Origin: a bacterium SCSIO 12741 | GTDB lineage: Bacteria; Bacteroidota; Bacteroidia; Flavobacteriales_G; Salibacteraceae | Reading direction: 5' to 3' | Assembly: GCA_024398055.1 (NCBI GenBank) | Contig: CP073749.1 | Coordinates: 1,612,594 to 1,676,593, forward strand | DNA: 64,000 nucleotides | Shown here: positions 43,668-51,105 of the stretch, in pieces | Numbering within the stretch: the stretch's first letter is position 1 | Layout: the number at the start of each line of letters is the position of its first letter | Translations under genes and position numbers: made by a program | The notes under the pieces: generated by a model | The model's input: the letters and a program-made list of their open reading frames with translations, nothing else | Databases searched by the model: none | Told to the model about the DNA's origin: nothing

Positions 43668-44054
43668 TTACTTCTGCTGAGCCATTTTGGCCTCGATACT
43701 CAAGGTAGCGTGTGGCACAACGCGCAGCCTTTCCTTTGGAATCAATTTTCCGGTTACCCGGCAAACTCCGTAGGTTTGGTTTTCAATCCGCACCATCGCA
43801 TCTTCCAGGTGCTTGATAAATTTTTGCTGTCTTAAAGCCAATTGGGCGGTCTCTTCACGGGAAAGAACATCCGGTCCATCTTCCATCAATTTGAAAGTGG
43901 GTGAGGTGTCATCCGTTCCGTGGTGATCTTTGTGAGACATCGTACTGGTTAGTAGTTCCAGGTCTTTGTGGGCCTCTTCCAATTTCCCTAAGATGATTTC
44001 TTTGAATTCCGACAATTCGGAATCAGAATATCTTGTTTTTTCTTTTTCAGCCAT
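43668..44054 (-). CDS. TraR/DksA-family protein without the full zinc finger
   Basis: 128 residues: an N-terminal helical hairpin, then the C-terminal zinc-finger region YGVCRVTGKLIPKERLRVVP. Only one Cys is left of the four that bind zinc in DksA; the others are replaced by Thr, Val and His. DksA binds the RNA polymerase secondary channel and acts with ppGpp. The Bacteroidota form often lacks the complete zinc site, so function may be retained. It lies 11 bases after ileS, ahead of lspA, an arrangement seen in related genomes. Confidence 0.82.
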   Translation of the reverse strand: MAEKEKTRYSDSELSEFKEIILGKLEEAHKDLELLTSTMSHKDHHGTDDTSPTFKLMEDGPDVLSREETAQLALRQQKFIKHLEDAMVRIENQTYGVCRVTGKLIPKERLRVVPHATLSIEAKMAQQK

Positions 44055-44065
44055 ATCGAAAGGAT

Positions 44066-47000
44066 TTAGACTTTTTCTATTTCTAAAACGGTTTTGATTT
44101 GGTCGTCGATTTCGACTTCCACACTGTCGGCCCCGATCATTTCATTTACCAAAGTCAGCTGATCTGCAAGCGTTTCCGCGCGAATATAATCCAAATTGTT
44201 ATTTATCGCCGGGTCCAGCTGTTCATTTTTGCAAATGTTAATACGGATTCTATCCGTTACTTCAAGGCCTTGGTTTTTCCTCAAATTCTGGATTCGGTTC
44301 ACCATTTCACGGGCAATACCTTCCTGCCATAAATCATCGGAAATCTGAACATCCAGAGCGACGGTAATATTACCTTCAGAGGCTACTAACCAACCTGGTA
44401 CGTCCTGAGAAGTAATGATGACATCCTCGTGATTAAGGGTAATCATTTTTCCTTCTAAGTCTACGTCCAGCTCTCCATTTTGTTCAAGTTGAGCGATACT
44501 TCCAGCATCCAAACCAGCAATGATGCCGGCCAAAGTTTTCATTTGTTTTCCGTAAACACGACCCAAGGTTTTAAAATTGGCTTTGATCTGTTTGACCAGA
44601 ATTTCATTATCCGGATCAATGAACTCCAAGTCTTTTACATTTACTTCATTCAAAATCAAAGATCGTACCGCTTCCACCTCTTCCCGGAAATTTTCCTGGA
44701 TAGCTGGAATTAGTATCCGTTGTAACGGTTGTCTTACTCGAATATTTTCCTTCTTTCTCAATCCGAGAATCAAAGACGAAATTTTCTGGGCTTTACGCAT
44801 ACGACTTTCCAGGGCCGCATCAATACACTCTTCTTGAACATCGCTGAAATAGGCCAGGTGTACTGAATTCTCCTGTCCCTTTAAATCGCGGTAAAGTTTA
44901 TCACTGAAGAAGGGTGCAATCGGAGCAGACAATACAGCTACCTGTTCCAAACATGTCAATAGCGTTTGGTAAGCCGCTTTTTTGTCCTGGTTGTATTCTC
45001 CTCTCCAGAATCGTTTTCTACACAAACGAACCCACCAGTTGGAAAGATCGTCCACGACAAATTCCTGGATCATACGACCAGCCTTCGTTGGGTCATAATC
45101 ACTCAAGGATTCTCTCACAGCTTTGTTCAGGGAATTTAATCGGGAAAGAATCCATCGATCAATTTCCGGTCTTTGGGCTACAGGAATTTCAGGTTCTTCA
45201 TTGGTAAATCCATCCACATTGGCATAAAGCGCAAAGAAGGAATAGGAGTTATGAAGGGCTCGGAAGAATTTCCGCTGCACTTCAACAATACCTTCTAAGT
45301 CAAACTTCAGGTTATCCCAAGGCTGTGCATTGGTAATCATGTACCAACGGGTAGCATCAGGGCCATATTTTTTCAGTGTCTCAAAAGGATCTACTGCGTT
45401 ACCCAAACGCTTAGACATCTTCTGTCCATTTTTGTCCAGTACCAGTCCATTCGACACTACGTTTTTGTACGCAATGTTTTTCTGGGTCATCGTCGCAATG
45501 GCATGCAGGGTAAAAAACCATCCCCGAGTTTGATCCACACCTTCAGCAATGAAATCTGCAGGGAAGTTTTGCTCAAACTCTTCTTTGTTTTCAAAAGGGT
45601 AGTGCCACTGAGCGTAAGGCATGGATCCCGAATCAAACCAAACATCGATCAGGTCCGCTTCCCTTTTCATGGGCTTGCCAGAAGGAGAAACCAAAACGAT
45701 GGCATCAACAATGTTTTTGTGCAAATCGATGAGCTCGTAGTTTTCCTCACTCATATTTCCAACTTCAAATCCTTCGAATGGATCTTTGTCCATCAATCCG
45801 GCCTGAAGTGATTTTTCTATTTCTGCCTTGAGTTGTTCCACGGAACCGATAACTATTTGTTCCGCTTTATCCTCGGTTGTCCAGATGGGAATAGGAATAC
45901 CCCAATACCTGGACCTAGATAAATTCCAATCCTGAAGGTTCTCCAACCAGTTTCCAAATCGACCTTCACCGGTAGATTTTGGTTTCCAATTGATCTTCTT
46001 GTTGTTCTCGATCAACTCTTCTTTAACAGCAGTTGACTTAACAAACCAAGAATCCAAGGGATAGTAAAGGACCGGTTTGTCCGTTCTCCAACAATGAGGA
46101 TAGGTGTGCTCATATTTCTCAACCAAAAAGGCCCGGTTTTCCGTTTTCAATTTGATTGCAATTTCTACATCCAAGGATTTTTCCGGAGCCTCTTCGTCCG
46201 TGTAGTATTCATTCTTTACATACTTTCCGGCCCATTCGCCCATGGAAGAAATATAGCGTCCTTGCAGATCTACAATGGGCACGGCATTTCCATTTCCATC
46301 ATCAACCAACATAGGTGGCACTCCAGCCAACTTAGCTACCAAGGCATCATCCGCTCCAAACGTTGGTGCAGTATGAACCACTCCGGTACCATCTTCTGTG
46401 GTAACAAAATCACCAGGAATTACACGAAAAGCCTGATCTGGATTTTCCATCGGTTGCACCGCATCGATCAATTGCTCGTAGCGAATGTTCAACAATTCCT
46501 CACCCGTAAAAGTGGCTAATACCTCATCTCCGCTATCCTCTTTGGAATAGGCCGAAAGTCGGTCTTTTGCCATTATCACATTTATGGGTTCTTGGGTATA
46601 TCGGTTTTTGGTTTGAAGTAAAACGTATTCAATTTTCTTTCCAACCGTCAAAGCAGTGTTCGCTGGAAGTGTCCAAGGAGTTGTTGTCCATGCGAGGATG
46701 AACACCTCCCCAGATGCTTTTTCAAAAACCTTTTCGGAGGCCTCATCGCGTATGACTTTAAACTGGGCAACGATGGTCGTATCCTTTACCTCACGATAAG
46801 TTCCAGGTTGATTCAATTCGTGCGAGCTCAATCCGGTTCCAGCCTTCGGAGAATAGGGCTGAATGGTGTAGCCCTTATACAACATATTGTTGTCATAAAG
46901 TTGCTTGAGCAAGTGCCAAACAGACTCCATGTATTTGCTTTTGTAGGTAATGTATGGATCATCCATATCCACCCAGTAACCCATTTTTTCAGTTAGGTCA

Positions 47001-47404
47001 TTCCATACATCCGTGTATTTCATCACCGCTTTTCGACAAGCATCGTTGTAGTCTTCTACCGAAATGGTTTTTCCAATATCCTCTTTGGTAATTCCCAATT
47101 CCTTTTCAACTCCAAGTTCCACGGGAAGTCCATGGGTGTCCCATCCAGCCTTCCGTTTTACCTGAAAACCTTCCAAGGTTTTGTACCTGCAAAAAAGGTC
47201 TTTGATGGTACGGGCCATCACGTGGTGAATACCAGGTAGACCATTTGCTGAGGGAGGCCCCTCATAAAACACAAAAGGCTTTTTCCCTTCACGGGTCGAG
47301 ACACTTTTTTCAAACGTATTTTCCTCTTTCCAGCGGTCCAGCATTTCATCAGCCAGGGCGGGCAAATCGAGGTTTTTGTATTCAGGATATTTAGGTTTTG
47401 TCAT
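44066..47404 (-). CDS. ileS: Isoleucine--tRNA ligase
   Basis: This class I aminoacyl-tRNA synthetase joins isoleucine to its tRNA. The 1112-residue protein has the HIGH region as GIHH at 58-61 (PSANGLPGIHHVMARTIKD) and KMSKR at 662-666. An editing domain (CP1) lies between, with GTGVVHTAPTFGADD. The C-terminal anticodon-binding and dock regions follow. The length and the eukaryote-like HIGH context match the type of IleRS found across Bacteroidota. It has its own -7 element and is followed by the DksA-family gene. Confidence 0.96.
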   Translation of the reverse strand: MTKPKYPEYKNLDLPALADEMLDRWKEENTFEKSVSTREGKKPFVFYEGPPSANGLPGIHHVMARTIKDLFCRYKTLEGFQVKRKAGWDTHGLPVELGVEKELGITKEDIGKTISVEDYNDACRKAVMKYTDVWNDLTEKMGYWVDMDDPYITYKSKYMESVWHLLKQLYDNNMLYKGYTIQPYSPKAGTGLSSHELNQPGTYREVKDTTIVAQFKVIRDEASEKVFEKASGEVFILAWTTTPWTLPANTALTVGKKIEYVLLQTKNRYTQEPINVIMAKDRLSAYSKEDSGDEVLATFTGEELLNIRYEQLIDAVQPMENPDQAFRVIPGDFVTTEDGTGVVHTAPTFGADDALVAKLAGVPPMLVDDGNGNAVPIVDLQGRYISSMGEWAGKYVKNEYYTDEEAPEKSLDVEIAIKLKTENRAFLVEKYEHTYPHCWRTDKPVLYYPLDSWFVKSTAVKEELIENNKKINWKPKSTGEGRFGNWLENLQDWNLSRSRYWGIPIPIWTTEDKAEQIVIGSVEQLKAEIEKSLQAGLMDKDPFEGFEVGNMSEENYELIDLHKNIVDAIVLVSPSGKPMKREADLIDVWFDSGSMPYAQWHYPFENKEEFEQNFPADFIAEGVDQTRGWFFTLHAIATMTQKNIAYKNVVSNGLVLDKNGQKMSKRLGNAVDPFETLKKYGPDATRWYMITNAQPWDNLKFDLEGIVEVQRKFFRALHNSYSFFALYANVDGFTNEEPEIPVAQRPEIDRWILSRLNSLNKAVRESLSDYDPTKAGRMIQEFVVDDLSNWWVRLCRKRFWRGEYNQDKKAAYQTLLTCLEQVAVLSAPIAPFFSDKLYRDLKGQENSVHLAYFSDVQEECIDAALESRMRKAQKISSLILGLRKKENIRVRQPLQRILIPAIQENFREEVEAVRSLILNEVNVKDLEFIDPDNEILVKQIKANFKTLGRVYGKQMKTLAGIIAGLDAGSIAQLEQNGELDVDLEGKMITLNHEDVIITSQDVPGWLVASEGNITVALDVQISDDLWQEGIAREMVNRIQNLRKNQGLEVTDRIRINICKNEQLDPAINNNLDYIRAETLADQLTLVNEMIGADSVEVEIDDQIKTVLEIEKV

Positions 47405-47424
47405 TTTCTCCGAAAAAAGAAGCG

Positions 47425-47432
47425 CAAAATTA
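47425..47432 (-). promoter_or_regulatory. -7 element of ileS
   Basis: TAATTTTG on the minus strand fits TAnnTTTG. The ATG at 47404 is 20 bases downstream, and the leader ends in an A-rich GGAGAAA, one of the few Shine-Dalgarno-like sequences here. Confidence 0.55.
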
Positions 47433-47460
47433 GCAAAATCAAGTATTGCTTCGCCTGAGA

Positions 47461-48210
47461 TTAGTGGATAAACGGAAGGATGGCCTTTCGGTTTTTAGGA
47501 TAGTCTTCAAACTTGGTTAAATACCACTTGTGATTTGCCAGGGCTCGAGGGTACAAATTGGCCAGGGTCCAAACCCAAAAAGTAAGCGCTGCCGGGGATC
47601 CTGTAAGCAATACATAACCCAGCCATTCCACAATTTCACCTAAATAATTGGGGCTGGAAACATAACGATAGGCAAAACCAAAGGGTATTTTATATCCCTC
47701 ATCACTTGATGTCCGTAGCCCAATTAAGATTCGATCCGATCGAAAATGTAGCATAAAACCAATCACAAAAAGTGCCGAACCCAGGCCAAATAATAGGGGA
47801 TGGATATCACTCCATTGCACATCGGGATTGACATAACCGAAGTAATAACCGTTTAAAGAACCATTCACCGAATTGAAAAACACCGCCATCAATACGATCG
47901 AAAGTGGCATTTTCTTGTTCGTAGTTTTAAGCATAAAGGGAAATACAAAACTCCGGTAGAAATAATGAAACACCCATAAACCGTAAAAAAGCCACACCCA
48001 TGGTGATAGTTCATTTGGGCTCAGCATCACCCAAAAAGTCAAACTCAATGGCGACACCGTCTCCATTAAAATCCAGCCTAAACGGTTATCAATCATCGGA
48101 CCCCAGCCACCACGGGTAAATCTTCCGTATGGAGCTCTAATAAATAATAGGGCGATAAACGTGAAAATAGCGACCAACATCCAGCCGCCAACCAAGTGCA
48201 TAAAATCCAT
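47461..48210 (-). CDS. Steroid 5-alpha-reductase-like membrane protein
   Basis: 249 residues with six or more hydrophobic helices. The C-terminal block YKIPFGFAYRYVSSPNYLGE, then IVEWLGYVLLTGSP, then NLYPRALANHKWYLTKFEDYP is the signature of the 3-oxo-5-alpha-steroid 4-dehydrogenase family, which reduces a double bond with NADPH. Bacterial members probably act on lipids or isoprenoids; no sterol pathway is seen here. It lies between ileS and mnmG with no obvious operon partner. Confidence 0.85.
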   Translation of the reverse strand: MDFMHLVGGWMLVAIFTFIALLFIRAPYGRFTRGGWGPMIDNRLGWILMETVSPLSLTFWVMLSPNELSPWVWLFYGLWVFHYFYRSFVFPFMLKTTNKKMPLSIVLMAVFFNSVNGSLNGYYFGYVNPDVQWSDIHPLLFGLGSALFVIGFMLHFRSDRILIGLRTSSDEGYKIPFGFAYRYVSSPNYLGEIVEWLGYVLLTGSPAALTFWVWTLANLYPRALANHKWYLTKFEDYPKNRKAILPFIH

Positions 48211-48348
48211 AGAATAGACCGATTGAATACTCCCGCAAGTTATTCAAATTTCAAAATCAATAACTTGTGGAACAAATCCACACACCTAATACCTGAAAAA
48301 AGTCTAAAAAACTGATTTACAAATAATTGATCTTAAAATATTAGGAAT

Positions 48349-48362
48349 GTTCCACGTGGAAC
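48349..48362. promoter_or_regulatory. parS-like palindrome at the mnmG 3' end
   Basis: GTTCCACGTGGAAC is a perfect 14-bp palindrome close to the bacterial ParB-binding parS consensus (TGTTNCACGTGAAACA). Its last base is also the last base of the mnmG stop codon. A second, 16-bp copy is at 50248. Confidence 0.6.
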
Positions 48363-50233
48363 TATTTGGTAAGATATACGAGAAGTACCGAAATATCGGC
48401 AGGAGAAACACCCGAAATTCTGGAAGCCTGACCCAAATTTTTGGGTTGAATTTCAGTCAACTTTACCCGAGCTTCCATCGATAAGGAAGAGAATGAATGA
48501 TAGTCAATTCCTTCAGAAATTTTGATGTGTTCCAACTTTTGAAGTTTATCGGCCATCTCCTTTTCCTTGTTTATATAACCCGAATACTTAACTTCAATCT
48601 CCGCTTGCTCCAAAATTTCGCCTTCTCTGCCAGGAAAAATTTTGAGCAAATCTTGAACACCATTCTCCCGTTCAACAATATCCGATAAGGAAATTTGAGG
48701 TCTCGAAAGTAAGGCTTGAAGCTTGATTTTTTGCTTTAGTGGACTCGTATTCTTCTCAACCAAAACATCATTATAAACATCCGGTTGAGCACTTTCCTTA
48801 CCCATTAACTCCAACAACTCAGCAGTACCAACCTTCTTCTGATCTAATCGACGCATACGTTCATCTGATGCCAACCCAATTGCATTTGATCGCTCAGTTA
48901 ATCGAATATCCGCATTATCCTGACGGAGTAAAATTCGATACTCCGCTCGTGATGTAAACATCCGATAGGGTTCTTCTGTGCCTTTCGTAATCAGATCATC
49001 GATAAGAACACCAATGTAGGCTTCATCCCTATTCAATATAAAAGGATCCAATCCCTTTACCTTTTGATGGGCATTAATACCAGCCATCAATCCTTGACTC
49101 GCCGCTTCTTCATAACCCGTAGTGCCATTGATTTGACCAGCAAAATAGAGGTTATCAACCAACTTCGTTTCCAAGGTGTGATTCAACTGTACAGGAGGGA
49201 AATAGTCATATTCTATCGCATAACCAGGTCTAAATACACGAACATTTTCAAACCCAGGAATGGAACGCATTGCATTAAACTGGACGTCTTCCGGAAGAGA
49301 AGTACTGAAGCCATTTACATAGATTTCTACCGTATCCCAACCCTCTGGCTCAACAAATATTTGGTGCCGGTTTCGCTCAGCAAAACGCTCAATTTTATCC
49401 TCAATCGATGGACAATAGCGCGGCCCAATCGATTGAATACGTCCATTAAACATGGGAGAACGATCAAACCCTTCTCTCAACAAATCATGGACTTCTTGAT
49501 TCGTATAGGTAATGTAACAGCTCCTTTGTTCGGGTAGCGATTTATCCGTTAGATAAGAGAACACACCCGGGTTTTCATCACCTCTTTGTTCCTCCATCTT
49601 CGAATAATCAAGACTTCTTCCATCTACTCTTGGAGGTGTTCCCGTCTTCATTCGGCCACTTTCAAAACCGAGTTCATTAAGTGATTCCGTAATTCCAACA
49701 GCCGCTCTTTCACCAGCTCGACCACCACCGAAGTTCTTTTCTCCAATATGGATCAATCCATTCAAGAACGTCCCACTGGTAAGAATTACCGATTTGGATC
49801 TTATTTCGATTCCTAAACTGGTCTTGACTCCACAAACTTTTCCATTTTTAGTCAAAATACCCACTGCCATATCCTGCCAGAATTCGACGTTAGGTATTGA
49901 TTCTAAAATTTTACGCCACTCAGCAGAAAAGAGGTTTCTGTCATTTTGAGTCCTCGGACTCCACATCGCAGGACCCTTTGACCGATTGAGCATCCTAAAC
50001 TGGATCGCCGACAAATCACTTACAATTCCAGAATATCCACCGAGTGCATCGATTTCACGAACAATTTGGCCTTTTGCAATTCCACCCATAGCCGGGTTAC
50101 ACGACATCTGAGCAATTCTACCCATATCCATCGTGATCAATAGAACCTTTGAACCTAGATTAGCCGCAGCGGCGGCAGCCTCAGAACCAGCGTGGCCAGC
50201 TCCAACAACTATAACGTCATACTCTGGTAACAT
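48362..50233 (-). CDS. mnmG: tRNA uridine-5-carboxymethylaminomethyl modification enzyme MnmG (GidA)
   Basis: The FAD-dependent enzyme works with MnmE to modify the wobble uridine of several tRNAs. The 623-residue protein has the FAD-binding GAGHAGSEAA at 11-20, the SCNPAMGGIAKGQIVREID block, and the MKTGTPPRVD loop. FAGQINGTTGYEEAASQG and the C-terminal helical MnmE/tRNA-binding region (KYSGYINKEKEMADKLQKLE) are also present. It is of normal length. The gene is bracketed by two parS-like palindromes; mnmG often lies close to the replication origin. Confidence 0.96.
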   Translation of the reverse strand: MLPEYDVIVVGAGHAGSEAAAAAANLGSKVLLITMDMGRIAQMSCNPAMGGIAKGQIVREIDALGGYSGIVSDLSAIQFRMLNRSKGPAMWSPRTQNDRNLFSAEWRKILESIPNVEFWQDMAVGILTKNGKVCGVKTSLGIEIRSKSVILTSGTFLNGLIHIGEKNFGGGRAGERAAVGITESLNELGFESGRMKTGTPPRVDGRSLDYSKMEEQRGDENPGVFSYLTDKSLPEQRSCYITYTNQEVHDLLREGFDRSPMFNGRIQSIGPRYCPSIEDKIERFAERNRHQIFVEPEGWDTVEIYVNGFSTSLPEDVQFNAMRSIPGFENVRVFRPGYAIEYDYFPPVQLNHTLETKLVDNLYFAGQINGTTGYEEAASQGLMAGINAHQKVKGLDPFILNRDEAYIGVLIDDLITKGTEEPYRMFTSRAEYRILLRQDNADIRLTERSNAIGLASDERMRRLDQKKVGTAELLELMGKESAQPDVYNDVLVEKNTSPLKQKIKLQALLSRPQISLSDIVERENGVQDLLKIFPGREGEILEQAEIEVKYSGYINKEKEMADKLQKLEHIKISEGIDYHSFSSLSMEARVKLTEIQPKNLGQASRISGVSPADISVLLVYLTK

Positions 50234-50247
50234 GATTTTCCCTTTAA

Positions 50248-50263
50248 TGTTCCACGTGGAACA
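50248..50263. promoter_or_regulatory. parS-like palindrome upstream of mnmG
   Basis: TGTTCCACGTGGAACA is a perfect 16-bp palindrome in the mnmG leader, 14 bases before its start codon. It matches the parS core and its mirror. Together with the copy at 48349 it suggests ParB binding, although a regulatory site for another palindrome-binding protein is possible. Confidence 0.65.
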
Positions 50264-50273
50264 TTGTGCCTTT

Positions 50274-50708
50274 TCAGGGCTGCAAATTTAGGCATTTATC
50301 CTCCTGGTCGCGCATTTCGGATTCTTGCTCAGGAGTCTTGTCCTGGAAGCCCATGAGATGCAAGACACCATGAATCATTACACGGTGCAATTCACGCTCG
50401 AAGGGTTGATCCAATTGCAAAGCATTATCACGCACTCGATCTATACTAATATAGAGGTCTCCTTCGAGGTCTTCACTTTCCGGCTCACTATTATCAAAGG
50501 TGATAATGTCCGTGAAATAGTCGTGATTCAGGTACTTCTGATTGATGTCTAAGAGGTAGGGATCGGAGCAAAAGATGTAATTGATGTGCTCAATGGAAAA
50601 GGAGTTTTCCTGAACACATTTTTCTATCCAATTTTGGATGTATTCCGGTTTATCTATCTGAAAATCAATATCTTCAGAGTAGAATTCAATCTTAGGCGGG
50701 TTGTTCAT
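50274..50708 (-). CDS. ybeY: Endoribonuclease YbeY (rRNA maturation factor)
   Basis: The 144-residue metal-dependent RNase acts in 16S rRNA maturation and ribosome quality control. The core motif reads MIHGVLHLMGFQDK. The usual third His of HxxxHxxxxxH is an Asp here, a form I associate with Bacteroidota homologues. YFTDIITFDNSEP and LEGDLYISIDRV precede it. It overlaps the RsbW-like gene upstream by 17 bases, so the two are co-translated. The -7 element of mnmG lies in its 3' end. Confidence 0.9.
   Translation of the reverse strand: MNNPPKIEFYSEDIDFQIDKPEYIQNWIEKCVQENSFSIEHINYIFCSDPYLLDINQKYLNHDYFTDIITFDNSEPESEDLEGDLYISIDRVRDNALQLDQPFERELHRVMIHGVLHLMGFQDKTPEQESEMRDQEDKCLNLQP
50283..50290 (-). 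promoter_or_regulatory. -7 element of mnmG
   Basis: TAAATTTG on the minus strand fits TAnnTTTG and lies within the ybeY coding end. The transcript would start near 50278 and carry the parS-like palindrome in its leader. No -33 TTG was recognised. Confidence 0.45.
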
Positions 50709-51102
50709 TCAGGTTGAAAGTTATTTCCATGACCTTACCCTGATCCTTAAATTCTAATTCATCAGAAAGGTTCCTAATTAGGAAAATTCCTCGTCCATTT
50801 ACTTTTTCCAAATTCTCTGGCAAGGTAGGATCTGGTATGTTTTCATAATCGAACCCGTTTCCCTGGTCCTGGATAACAAATTTCAACCTGCTCCCGTCGA
50901 TATCGTATTGAAGAACTACTTCTTTTTCGGGGTCCGCATTGTTACCATGATTGATTGCATTGGTAGCACCCTCAGTCAATGCGATGAGAATGTTTCCAAA
51001 GAAACGCTCGTCGATTTCTTCAAAATCGCAGATGTTGGTAACAAAGCGTTCCACGATATCCAGATTTTCAGGAACCGAAGAAAAGCTAATCGTTTTTTTC
51101 AT
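50692..51102 (-). CDS. RsbW-like ATP-binding protein (anti-sigma factor kinase family)
   Basis: 136 residues forming a HATPase_c_2/GHKL domain with the N-box EGATNAINHGN, the G1 box DQGNGFDYENIPDP and the G2 box NGRGIFLIRNLSDEL. RsbW-type proteins bind a sigma factor or phosphorylate an anti-anti-sigma protein. No STAS partner or SigB-like factor is encoded nearby. Its position between the DUF4175-type gene (gap 3 bases) and ybeY (overlap) suggests a conserved operon, but the target is unknown. Confidence 0.85.
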   Translation of the reverse strand: MKKTISFSSVPENLDIVERFVTNICDFEEIDERFFGNILIALTEGATNAINHGNNADPEKEVVLQYDIDGSRLKFVIQDQGNGFDYENIPDPTLPENLEKVNGRGIFLIRNLSDELEFKDQGKVMEITFNLNEQPA

Positions 51103-51105
51103 CAG

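Noticed and set aside
49064-49537. 157-residue plus-strand open frame inside mnmG
   Set aside because: Shadow of a highly conserved gene; no signal, domain or promoter.
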